Positions 15,279 through 23,259 of a stretch of 64,000 bases of DNA are shown in pieces. The notes under the pieces are model-generated. The model made no database searches, was not told where the DNA came from, and saw only the letters and a list, made by a program, of their open reading frames with translations. Source of the stretch: Nitrospiraceae bacterium (GTDB taxonomy: Bacteria > Nitrospirota > Nitrospiria > Nitrospirales > Nitrospiraceae); contig CAKKRE010000037.1 in assembly GCA_919902505.1 (NCBI GenBank), positions 1 through 64,000 of the forward strand, read 5' to 3'. The position numbers were made by a program, and so were the translations under genes. Numbering within the stretch: position 1 is the stretch's first letter; each line of letters begins with the position of its first letter.

Positions 15279-15764
15279 TCAGCGTTGATCCTTGTGAGAC
15301 TGCGGAATGGCGCGCGCTTGCGCCAATCGTGCGAGCTGCTGCTGCAGCGACTCAATGGTCTTGTGCTGCTCGATCAGATGCAGGGTCAGCTCTTCGACCT
15401 TGCGTAAGAGCTTGGCCTGCATATCGCCGAGGCCGATACCCTGCTGTTCCGCTTCCACGGCGCTGGGCATGTCCGGTAGATGACGATAGGTCTTGATGAA
15501 GCCCTCGACCTCCGGCAGAGTCTTCAGCTGATAGTCGGGCTGAAACACGTAATCCGCCCAGTCTTTCATCTGCTTGATCCGCACTTCTTCAGCCAGGATC
15601 TTTCCGCCCACTACGAGCTTGTAATCGGTGGGAAGCCGTTCGGTGAGATTGTTGACGCCGACGGCGATCCCGCGTCCAACGGCAAGGTCGTACACCCCGT
15701 CCGGCACCAGGTCGGTTCTGCTGGCGGCGCCGCCCAGATATACTCGCTTGGTATCGGCCTGCAA
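15279..15764 (-). CDS. Tail-fibre/adhesin-type C-terminal protein, probably 5'-truncated
   Basis: 161 residues from a TTG at 15764. The region 'MKDWADYVFQPDYQLKTLPEVEGFI...HLPDMPSAVEAEQQGIGLGDMQAKLLRKVEELTLHLIEQ' is the widespread end module of Bacteroidetes-type adhesins and tail-fibre-like proteins: an intramolecular-chaperone-like head followed by a coiled coil. The frame continues upstream with related-looking sequence (TLPGDEDILLRPGS, DVTATVLQADTKRVYLGG) to a stop near 15.86 kb without an ATG. The N-terminal part of a larger surface protein seems to be missing. It is followed by the secreted 304-residue protein. Confidence 0.6.
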   Translation of the reverse strand: MQADTKRVYLGGAASRTDLVPDGVYDLAVGRGIAVGVNNLTERLPTDYKLVVGGKILAEEVRIKQMKDWADYVFQPDYQLKTLPEVEGFIKTYRHLPDMPSAVEAEQQGIGLGDMQAKLLRKVEELTLHLIEQHKTIESLQQQLARLAQARAIPQSHKDQR

Positions 15765-15901
15765 GACCGTCGCTGTGACGTCTCTGGATGTCGAACCGGG
15801 TCTCAGCAGAATGTCCTCATCGCCGGGCAGGGTCCGGTTGACACGGCTTCTTCAGCCGCGTAGCCTCGTTTCATTTTTTCACTCATCGAAAGGACAACAT
15901 C

Positions 15902-16915
15902 ATGGCCACTCGGCATGTCGTTCCTGATCGGATCATGCAACTCGGGTTCGGGTTTTGGGGATCGAAGACCTTGCTGTCCGCCGTCGAACTCGGTCTGTTC
16001 ACGGAGTTGGCAAAAAAGCCGCTTGATGCCGGCGGGTTGGCCAAACGGTTGGAGCTCCATCCCCGAAGCGCGCGGGATTTCTTCGATGCATTGGTCGCGC
16101 TCGGGATGCTGAAGCGGGTGGGCACGCGCTATGCGAACACCTCTGAGACCGCGCTCTTTCTGGATCGTGCCAAACCGTCCTATGTCGGCGGCATACTCGA
16201 AATGGCCAACGTCAGGCTCTATCCGTTCTGGGGATCGCTCACGGAAGGGCTCCGGAGCGGGAAGCCGCAAAATGAGGTGAAGACGGGAGAGGATTTCTTC
16301 GGCACGTTGTACGCCGATCCGCAGCGGCTGGAAGGGTTTCTCAAAGCCATGACCGGACTCAGTCAGGGTACGGCGCGGGCCATCGCTGCGAAGTTCCCGT
16401 GGAAGCGTCATCGTTCCTTCGTCGACATCGGCTGCGCGCAGGGCGGTGTGGCGGCGGAGATCGCGCTGGCCCACAAGCATCTGTCCGGGCAGGGCATGGA
16501 TCTGCCGGTCGTGCGTCCGATTTTCGAGGCCTATGCGAAGTCCAGGAAGCTGGAGAAGCGGTTCACATTTCATGCGGGAGATTTCTTCAAAGATGCGCTT
16601 CCGAAGGCCGATGTCCTCATCATGGGGCACATTCTCCATGACTGGGACCTCAACGAGAAAATGATGCTGTTGCGCAAGGCTTATGAGGCGCTGCCGTCCG
16701 GCGGGGCGTTAATCGTCCATGAGGCGTTGATCGACGATGCGCGAAAACAGAACGTGTTTGGATTGTTGATGAGCCTGAACATGCTGATCGAGACGCCCGG
16801 CGGATTTGACTTCACCGGCGCGGATTGCATTCAGTGGATGAAGAAGGCCGGTTTTAAACGGACAAAGGTGGAAAAGTTAGCGGGGCCGGATTCGATGGTG
16901 ATCGGCATCAAATAA
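15902..16915 (+). CDS. O-methyltransferase-like SAM-dependent methyltransferase
   Basis: 337 residues with the two-domain layout of class-II O-methyltransferases (hydroxyneurosporene/acetylserotonin type). The N-terminal winged-helix dimerisation domain reads '[21 protein letters not shown]', then '[25 protein letters not shown]'. The C-terminal Rossmann domain has '[16 protein letters not shown]' (SAM motif I), 'GHILHDWD' (catalytic His region) and '[10 protein letters not shown]'. It methylates a hydroxyl on a small aromatic or isoprenoid substrate that cannot be predicted. It stands alone, divergent from the 15764 gene, with a terminator-like hairpin about 135 bp downstream. Confidence 0.85.
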   Translation: MATRHVVPDRIMQLGFGFWGSKTLLSAVELGLFTELAKKPLDAGGLAKRLELHPRSARDFFDALVALGMLKRVGTRYANTSETALFLDRAKPSYVGGILEMANVRLYPFWGSLTEGLRSGKPQNEVKTGEDFFGTLYADPQRLEGFLKAMTGLSQGTARAIAAKFPWKRHRSFVDIGCAQGGVAAEIALAHKHLSGQGMDLPVVRPIFEAYAKSRKLEKRFTFHAGDFFKDALPKADVLIMGHILHDWDLNEKMMLLRKAYEALPSGGALIVHEALIDDARKQNVFGLLMSLNMLIETPGGFDFTGADCIQWMKKAGFKRTKVEKLAGPDSMVIGIK

Positions 16916-16971
16916 GGCTGAGGCTTGACGCGAAGCCTTTTGCGCGCCACGGGCTCTTCTGTCCGGACGCC

Positions 16972-17001
16972 TTGACAAGCAAGAGCCGACAAGAGTAGTT
17001 T
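16972..17001 (+). promoter_or_regulatory. Candidate sigma-70 promoter upstream of a terminator (possible small RNA)
   Basis: TTGACA at 16972-16977 is followed after 18 bp by TAGTTT at 16996-17001. A transcript would start near 17008 and meet the intrinsic terminator at 17050-17087, giving an RNA of about 80 nt. The -10 match is poor, so this is tentative. Confidence 0.3.
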
Positions 17002-17049
17002 TCTCTCCGTTTCAACATATCAAAAGGCCAAAGAGCGTTCCGCTCCAGA

Positions 17050-17087
17050 GCCCGGACGACCCTCAGTTGGGTTGTTCGGGCTTTTTT
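17050..17087 (+). terminator. Rho-independent terminator
   Basis: GCCCGGACGACCC (17050-17062) pairs with GGGTTGTTCGGGC (17069-17081) with few mismatches and is followed by six T. It ends either the methyltransferase transcript or a short RNA started at about 17008. Confidence 0.8.
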
Positions 17088-17139
17088 ATTGTTCACCGCC
17101 ATGGGTGATGCAGTCCCATGCACGTCGATGAGGTCTTCC

Positions 17140-18006
17140 ATGTCTCGACAGCGCCTTTACGGTTATTTCCTGCTGCTCACCTGCTGGTTCGCGCTTTCTC
17201 TCAACGTGAGCGATGGATTTGCAGAGTATGAAGTCATCGAAGTTTCCGATGGGGGGACGATTAAAGGCCAGGCCGTCTGGAAGGGTGCGATCCCGAAAGT
17301 CCCGCCGCTCAAGGTCTTCGCAGACTTGGACCGGTGCGGGGCAGAGGTGCCGTCGCCGGCCTTGCGGATCGATCCGGCCACGAACGGACTCCAGGACGTC
17401 CTCGTGTATCTCGAGCGGGTGGAGCGGGGCAAGGCGGCCGAGCCGGCATACCGTCTGTCGATGGGAAAACGCGCAGCGGATGCCGCGACAGAACCCTGCC
17501 AGTTTCAGCAGCCTGTCTTTCCGTTCGTCCGTAGCGCCGAGGTGGCGCTGATCAATTTCGAGCCCGTGCTTCACAATCCGCATTTCTTCAACGACAAACA
17601 CGGCAGCCTCTTCAACATCGCCATGCCGACGGCCAACCGCGAAATCACGACAAAGCTGGTCCGTGCCCGCGGCGTCGGGTTGCGGTTGCAATGTGATGTC
17701 CACGTGCACATGAACGCCTGGGTAGCCGCGCTGGACCATCCCTATTTCGCCGTCACTGATGAACAGGGCCGGTTTGAAATCAGCGGCGTTCCGCCTGGAT
17801 CCTACACGCTGGTCGCCTGGCATCCCGGGTACAACATCGTGAAGTTCGCCTCATCCCGCCCGCTGTATGACGATCCTCATGTCATCAGGCAAGCGATGAC
17901 GCTGTCGTCGAAGGCACAGGTGGAGCACCGGTTTGAGTTTCCCGTCCGACCGGTAGAGGTCGAGTGGAAAATCGCCGGCGGGGATGGGGAACTTCCGCCG
18001 GAATAA
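17140..18006 (+). CDS. Secreted carboxypeptidase-regulatory-like (methylamine-utilisation-type) protein
   Basis: 288 residues from ATG 17140, with a signal peptide (FLLLTCWFALSLNVSDGFA). The mature protein has an Ig-like/cupredoxin-like beta fold. 'VSDGGTIKGQAVWKGAIPK' opens the first domain; 'NPHFFNDKHGSLFNIAMP' and 'QCDVHVHMNAWVAALDHPYFAVTDEQGRFEISGVPPGSYTLVAWHPGY' give the carboxypeptidase regulatory-like pattern. The His-rich DVHVHMNAW region suggests metal binding. Proteins of this kind commonly accompany cytochrome c genes, and the next gene here is a cytochrome-containing outer-membrane-like protein 77 bp downstream. A shared periplasmic electron-transfer or assembly role is inferred. 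Confidence 0.72.
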   Translation: MSRQRLYGYFLLLTCWFALSLNVSDGFAEYEVIEVSDGGTIKGQAVWKGAIPKVPPLKVFADLDRCGAEVPSPALRIDPATNGLQDVLVYLERVERGKAAEPAYRLSMGKRAADAATEPCQFQQPVFPFVRSAEVALINFEPVLHNPHFFNDKHGSLFNIAMPTANREITTKLVRARGVGLRLQCDVHVHMNAWVAALDHPYFAVTDEQGRFEISGVPPGSYTLVAWHPGYNIVKFASSRPLYDDPHVIRQAMTLSSKAQVEHRFEFPVRPVEVEWKIAGGDGELPPE

Positions 18007-18082
18007 TCGACCGTTGGAGCAGCTTGCTGGTGATGCCAACCGGACCGTGGGTCGCACGGTTCGCATAGGGGAGGCTGATTTG

Positions 18083-19549
18083 ATGAAGACATCGACGTTA
18101 CGTGCAAGGACCGCGATCGTGATGGTCCTCGCCCTCATTGCGCTGATGAGTTACGGACTGAGCGGGTTGGTGCCACGGGCCGACGCGATTCCGGCCTTCG
18201 CCCGCAAGTACGATTTCAAATGCAATGTGTGTCACGTGCCGGGCTTCCCGAAACTGAACGACTTCGGCAACCTGTTCAGGGATCGCGGCTATCAATTGGG
18301 ATCGGATGCGGACTCTCCGGTGTATGAGGGCATCGGCATGGGCTACTGGCCGGTTTCGCTGCGGACCACCGTAGGGTACCAAGCCGCGAATGTGCGAACT
18401 GATGGAAGCGGCGTGACGACCGGCGGATTTGGATTCACCGGACTGGACCTGCTGAGTTTCGGCACGTTGGATCGTAATCTGGCGTTCGGGGTTGTGTTCA
18501 CACCGGGATTGGGCAGCGCGGGCTTCGGCACCGGCGCGTCGGACAGCGATCTGGAGAGTGCTTTCGTGCGGCTCATGAGACTTGAGCGGTTCCTTGGCGT
18601 GAAGAGCGCGAGCGGCGATTACCTGCTGAACCTCAAGGTCGGTAAGTTCGAACTCGATCTGCCGTTCAGTGAAAAGCGCAGCCCGACGTTGAACACGACG
18701 TTTGCGATGTACCATTACATGCCGGGGACGCCCTACACGGCGACCATCGGCGGCACCGCCACCAGCTCGTATCTCAATCCCAATACCTTTGCCATTGGGG
18801 AGAATCAGCCTGGTGCAGAACTCTCCGGTATCAAGAAGACCTCGATGACCGACGGCTACTTCCGCTACTCTTTCTCCGCATTGGCCACAAACACATTTTC
18901 CGGCCCGCTGAGTGGTTGTCCATCCGGCACCACCTGTGGAACGGGTGGAAGGAACGTCAATTTTTACGGCCACGTCACCCAATCGTTCGGCGGGTATGGC
19001 ATCGTGACCGGCCAACGAATCGGTCTCTTCGGTGCCTACGGGACGGCACCGACGCTGGTCAATCCCACCTGTCCGACTTGCCAGGCCGTGGCGGGCAGCG
19101 GGCAGCCGTTCAGCCGTTTCGGCGTGGATGTCAGTCTGACGTTGAACGGAGAGTGGAACCTCTTCGGCGCGTGGATGATGGGAAACGACAGCAAGAATAT
19201 GTTCGTCTCGCAAGGCCTTGCGGATGCGCAGAATGCATCATGGAACGGTGCCTTTGTCGAACTCGATTATGCGCCCGCCCTGCTCCCCCTGCTGGATATG
19301 CCGGACTGGTTTTTTGCCTACCGGTATGATCTCATTCGCAACAACCGGCAGGGCGATCCGACATTCGCCAAGAACTATAACAACGTCGATTCACATACGT
19401 TTCTGGTGCGGTACTTCATCCATCATTCCACCAGGACCGACCTGGCGCTGCATGCCGAGTACAATACCTACCGCACGACCGGCGTGGGAACCAACGGCGG
19501 CGATCTCATGGGCCAAACCATGTTGGTCGGTTTCGATTTCGCCTATTGA
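18083..19549 (+). CDS. Mono-haem cytochrome c fused to outer-membrane beta-barrel-like protein
   Basis: 488 residues from ATG 18083 (GGGGAGG upstream). There is an N-terminal signal peptide, then 'IPAFARKYDFKCNVCHVPGFPKLNDFGNLFRDRGY' with one CxxCH haem site. The remaining 400 residues are rich in Gly and aromatic residues with alternating hydrophobic strands, ending 'GQTMLVGFDFAY' with a terminal aromatic as in outer-membrane barrels. This suits a porin-cytochrome that carries electrons across or into the outer membrane, or a channel with a periplasmic haem plug; that is inference from architecture. It follows the secreted 17140 gene and precedes a lipoprotein gene, probably one operon. Confidence 0.78.
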   Translation: MKTSTLRARTAIVMVLALIALMSYGLSGLVPRADAIPAFARKYDFKCNVCHVPGFPKLNDFGNLFRDRGYQLGSDADSPVYEGIGMGYWPVSLRTTVGYQAANVRTDGSGVTTGGFGFTGLDLLSFGTLDRNLAFGVVFTPGLGSAGFGTGASDSDLESAFVRLMRLERFLGVKSASGDYLLNLKVGKFELDLPFSEKRSPTLNTTFAMYHYMPGTPYTATIGGTATSSYLNPNTFAIGENQPGAELSGIKKTSMTDGYFRYSFSALATNTFSGPLSGCPSGTTCGTGGRNVNFYGHVTQSFGGYGIVTGQRIGLFGAYGTAPTLVNPTCPTCQAVAGSGQPFSRFGVDVSLTLNGEWNLFGAWMMGNDSKNMFVSQGLADAQNASWNGAFVELDYAPALLPLLDMPDWFFAYRYDLIRNNRQGDPTFAKNYNNVDSHTFLVRYFIHHSTRTDLALHAEYNTYRTTGVGTNGGDLMGQTMLVGFDFAY

Positions 19550-19581
19550 AGACCCGAGCCGGGAGGGAGGGCCGACCCAAC

Positions 19582-20415
19582 GTGAAGAGCCGGTCCATTC
19601 GAAGTCGCGAAGTCGTAGGCATGTTGCTGGTGTGTCTGCTGACAACCGCTTGTTCGGCGGCACCACCCAAGAGCGAGGAAACCTGCCTGTCCTGCGACGA
19701 CCATCGTGTGGTACGGATCATTCCCGTGGACGAACAGGCGGCATCCGGTCAGGGTCGTCGATTCGACCATCCGCTCTCATTGGAGAAGAAACAATGGGAA
19801 ACGGTCCTGCGGAGCGTGACTGTGCGAAGCATCCACTGGCCCTTGCTCGGCCCCTCATATCACGGCACCACAGAGCCGGCCTTTACCGACGAGGAAGTCT
19901 TCTACTTGGGGGCGGCATTGCAGCACGCGTTTCAGGAAGCGACGGCTCAGCAGCGCGTCGTGTTTGCGTTGACGAGGAGCAGCGACGCGGGATTGTCACA
20001 GCTCACCTCAGGGGCTTGGTTTGTCGAACAAGGTCGAATCCATCTGCAGCTTGCCAATTATCGGGTCACGGTGACCATGCCGTCGATACGGCAGCAGATA
20101 TGGAACGATCCATTGTTTGCGCAGAGCGGAGCGTTTTACGAACCGGTGCCCGGTGCTCACCAGGAAACAGTGAAGGTTGCGCAGGCAGGAGGCAATCCGT
20201 TTCGCCCGGAGCCGGCCGAACTTGCAATCGAATACGGCGCGTTGACCGGCCATGCGTCGCCGCCTCCTGCCGTACCTTCGGCGGTGGCCGTTCCTGCCAC
20301 GTCGTTCCCATCGCTGGAAGACGGCTTGGGGCAGCTCAAACGTCTCTATGAACAGGGATTGATTACGGAGGAAGACTACCGAACGAAGAAACAACAACTC
20401 CTCGATCGACTGTGA
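19582..20415 (+). CDS. Lipoprotein with C-terminal SHOCT domain
   Basis: 277 residues from GTG 19582, with GGGAGGGAGG 11 bp upstream. An earlier TTG overlapping the previous stop is less likely. The lipoprotein signal is 'VVGMLLVCLLTTACS'. After an 'ETCLSCDDHRVVRIIP' segment, the middle has alpha/beta-like sequence without known motifs. The last 30 residues, 'LEDGLGQLKRLYEQGLITEEDYRTKKQQLLDRL', are a SHOCT (short C-terminal) domain, often an oligomerisation or targeting element. It is probably anchored in the outer membrane near the porin-cytochrome encoded upstream. Specific role unknown. Confidence 0.75.
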   Translation: MKSRSIRSREVVGMLLVCLLTTACSAAPPKSEETCLSCDDHRVVRIIPVDEQAASGQGRRFDHPLSLEKKQWETVLRSVTVRSIHWPLLGPSYHGTTEPAFTDEEVFYLGAALQHAFQEATAQQRVVFALTRSSDAGLSQLTSGAWFVEQGRIHLQLANYRVTVTMPSIRQQIWNDPLFAQSGAFYEPVPGAHQETVKVAQAGGNPFRPEPAELAIEYGALTGHASPPPAVPSAVAVPATSFPSLEDGLGQLKRLYEQGLITEEDYRTKKQQLLDRL

Positions 20416-20538
20416 ATGACGGGCAGTACCTCCGTGAGGGGAGCAAGACGTTGTGAAGCGGACGGTCGTAAGACTGCTTTCTCCGGTAAGACTCGGTTAA
20501 GATGCGGGACCAACAGATGTCTGTGTGAAAGGAACCGC

Positions 20539-21357
20539 ATGACCAAGCCTGCCTCTCCTGTCGCTTCGCGCTGGGCCCTTCCCAAGCACGATGACTGGTC
20601 GACTCCGTTTGCCGAGGTCTTGCTGGAGCAGCTTGATCTGCGTCCCGGTCTGACGATTCTCGATATCGCCTCCGGTCATGGTATTCCGACGTTCTATCTG
20701 GCGGAACAGGTTGGGCCGGCCGGCAAGGTCACCGGCATCGATGCTAGCCGCAGCCAAGTAGCGAGTGCGCGTGCCATTCAAGGAACTGAGCTTCCCTGGC
20801 TCCGATTCGAATGCCTGGATATGCGTGCCTTGCCCGCATCCTTCCCCTCCTTCGAGCGCATCACCGGTAATCTCTCGGTGATGTTCTTTCGACCTCACCG
20901 CTTCGATGCGGTTCGCGGACTGATCGAGCATCTGGAGCCAGGGGGCCAGTTGGTGCTGACTTTTCCCTCTCTCGGCACGTTCGACTCCATCTGGCGCCGG
21001 ATCGATCAGGAAATGGGGCGATACGGACTTGTCATCGAGCGGGAACGATTGGCGGCCCATGTGGCGGAGCGGCCGTCTGCGGAAGACGCGCGTGGATGGT
21101 TGGAACGGCTGGAGATGGAACGGGTCGACGTTGTCGAGCGCCCGCTGGAGGTTGCGAGTGGGCCCGGCCCGCGGTTTCTCACTCATCCGCTGTTGCGAGG
21201 CGGCTTTCTCGACGATGCCTATGAATGTTTCGACGATCCGCGTCTTGCCGAGGAAGTGATGATCCGCGTGTCGGACGACGTGGAGTCCATGAGGCCGTTA
21301 GTGGCCCAACGTTGTGTGATGACCGGGTGGAAACGAGAGGGCGCCCGCGCCTCGTGA
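20539..21357 (+). CDS. Class I SAM-dependent methyltransferase (UbiE-like)
   Basis: 272 residues from ATG 20539 (AAAGGA upstream). Motif I is 'ILDIASGHGIPTFYLAEQVGPAGKVTGIDAS' and the motif II region is 'LRFECLDMRALP'. It then diverges from classical UbiE. The C-terminal third, with 'HVAERPSAEDARGWLERLEME', may select substrate. A soluble methyltransferase of unknown substrate. It is convergent with the TerC gene, 22 bp apart. Confidence 0.8.
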   Translation: MTKPASPVASRWALPKHDDWSTPFAEVLLEQLDLRPGLTILDIASGHGIPTFYLAEQVGPAGKVTGIDASRSQVASARAIQGTELPWLRFECLDMRALPASFPSFERITGNLSVMFFRPHRFDAVRGLIEHLEPGGQLVLTFPSLGTFDSIWRRIDQEMGRYGLVIERERLAAHVAERPSAEDARGWLERLEMERVDVVERPLEVASGPGPRFLTHPLLRGGFLDDAYECFDDPRLAEEVMIRVSDDVESMRPLVAQRCVMTGWKREGARAS

Positions 21358-21378
21358 GCAAGGATTCGTCCTGCCTCG

Positions 21379-22161
21379 TCAGGGTTGGGCACCCGGCTGC
21401 CGCCGGTCTTCCGCATAACGACTGTGGAGTTTGACCGGCGCAGCCCGCTTTTTTCGCATGCGAATGTTAAGCATTTCGACCGTGACGGAGAAGGCCATGG
21501 AGAAATAGATATAGCCCTTGGGCACATGCACGTCGAACCCTTCGACCATCAAGGTCACGCCCACGAGAATCAGAAACGAGAGGGCCAGAATTTTGATCGT
21601 GGGGTGTTCATCCACAAAATCTCCGATGGCTTTGGCCGCCATCAACATCACGACGACGGCAAGGATGATCGCCACCGCCATGATCGAGACATGTTCGACC
21701 AGGCCGACCGCCGTAATCACCGAATCCAACGAAAAGACGATATCCAGGAGCGCAATCTGAACGAGCACCATCCCCAGGCTGGCTGCGGCGGCCGGGGTCT
21801 CGCCGCCCTCGATCCCCTCGAGGCTGTTGTGGATTTCGTGCGTAGCCTTGGCCATGAGGAACAGGCCGCCGCCGACCAGAATCAGATCCCGCCCGGACAC
21901 GCCGTGGCCGAAGATGGTCACCCAGGGATGGGTGAGCCCCATCACCCAGGAAATGGAGAACAAGAGTCCTAGGCGAGCCATCATGGCCAGGCCCAAGCCC
22001 ACTTGGCGTGCGACGGCGCGCTGATGCTCGGGGAGTCGACCGACGAGGACGGAGAGAAAGATAATGTTGTCGATCCCCAGCACGATCTCCAGCGCGGTCA
22101 AGGTTCCCAGGGCGATCCATATTTCAGGATTGGCAAGCCAGTCCAACATCAGCGGCTCCAT
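21379..22161 (-). CDS. TerC family integral membrane protein
   Basis: 260 residues with about seven membrane helices. TerC signatures are 'GTLTALEIVLGIDNIIFLSVLVGRLP' near the start and 'LLDIVFSLDSVITAVGLV' in the middle, with the conserved acidic residues inside helices. TerC/YgdQ/Alx-type proteins are linked to tellurite resistance and manganese export. No yybP-ykoY riboswitch is seen upstream. It is the last of four same-strand genes (universal stress protein, ATPase, CBS protein, TerC) suggesting a stress/ion operon, although about 160 bp separate it from the CBS gene. Confidence 0.9.
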   Translation of the reverse strand: MEPLMLDWLANPEIWIALGTLTALEIVLGIDNIIFLSVLVGRLPEHQRAVARQVGLGLAMMARLGLLFSISWVMGLTHPWVTIFGHGVSGRDLILVGGGLFLMAKATHEIHNSLEGIEGGETPAAAASLGMVLVQIALLDIVFSLDSVITAVGLVEHVSIMAVAIILAVVVMLMAAKAIGDFVDEHPTIKILALSFLILVGVTLMVEGFDVHVPKGYIYFSMAFSVTVEMLNIRMRKKRAAPVKLHSRYAEDRRQPGAQP

Positions 22162-22321
22162 TCGTGAAAGAGAGGGCGAGCGGGTCGATCTGTCATGCGA
22201 GGATGTGTAGCATACGATACGTATCGAGGAAGTCTACCGTTCCAGGCGGGTCTGCGCAATCAAAACGTGGCGATGCGCCGCAGGGGGCCGCGGGACCGCC
22301 ACCGGCCCCGCAGCCTCGTGT

Positions 22322-23167
22322 TCATGTGCGCCGGAGGTAATCCGGGAGATCGCGGATGGCGACCATCTTCACCAGATCGCGGATCGACAGGACTCCGACG
22401 ACCTTCTCATGTTCCGTGACAGCCAGGTGGCGGATTCGTTTCACGGACATCCGTTCACTGGCATCGCGGATGGTGCGATTGATGTCGATGTCGAGCAACG
22501 GCGAATTCATGAGCGCACCCACACGCAGGGTCTGCGGATCGAGCTGATAGGCCAGCAGTTTGCGCACCAGGTCGCCTTCGGTGACGATGCCCACGAGTTC
22601 GTCGGCTTCCATCACAAACAGCGCCCCGATGTGTTTGTTCGCCATCCGTTGCGCCGCGCCGAGGGCCGTTTCGTCGCTGCCGATGGTTTCGATGGCTGTT
22701 TTCATGAGGACGCTCAACGGCCGGTAGACATTCGTGAGCGCCTGCACCGGCCCGCCGTCTGCGTCGACGAAGTGCCTCACCAGATCGCGTATCGAGATGA
22801 TTCCGAGCACATCCGTGCCTTCGGTCACCACGAGGTGCCGCACGTTTTTACTTTGCATCAAATGACTGGCATCGACCATCGGGCGAGTCGGCGCGATCGT
22901 GATGAGCGGACTGCTCATGATGTCCGCCATGCTGGTTTGAGAGGGAACGCGGCCCGGTGCCAGCACCTTGGCGACGAGATCGGTTTCGGTGACGATTCCC
23001 GCAATCCGGCAATCGTTGTGCGGACGATCGAAGCATTCGATCAGCACCGAGCCGACGTTGCGCGTCCGCATTTTGGTGGCGACGGTCACGACGGAGGTAT
23101 CCTGCGGGACGACCTCCAATTGGCGATGCATATAGTCGCTGACGTGCTGTCCCGATACGGTCGTCAT
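22322..23167 (-). CDS. Four-CBS-domain protein
   Basis: 281 residues comprising two CBS pairs, for example 'VSDYMHRQLEVVPQDTS', 'MADIMSSPLITIAPTRP', 'MKTAIETIGSDETAL' and 'VGALMNSPLLDIDINRT', each followed by a 'GI(V/I)(T/S)..DLV' strand. It has no attached enzyme or DNA-binding domain. Such proteins bind AMP/ATP or SAM and report energy charge. It lies about 90 bp after the ATPase gene on the same strand and may regulate that pump. Confidence 0.88.
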   Translation of the reverse strand: MTTVSGQHVSDYMHRQLEVVPQDTSVVTVATKMRTRNVGSVLIECFDRPHNDCRIAGIVTETDLVAKVLAPGRVPSQTSMADIMSSPLITIAPTRPMVDASHLMQSKNVRHLVVTEGTDVLGIISIRDLVRHFVDADGGPVQALTNVYRPLSVLMKTAIETIGSDETALGAAQRMANKHIGALFVMEADELVGIVTEGDLVRKLLAYQLDPQTLRVGALMNSPLLDIDINRTIRDASERMSVKRIRHLAVTEHEKVVGVLSIRDLVKMVAIRDLPDYLRRT

Positions 23168-23259
23168 AAAAGCTCCTTTTCTTCAACATGAATTTCGCTG
23201 GCTGGCATTGCGAACGTGCACGATTGTCTCTCATCGGTTTCAATCGATCCAGGCATACG

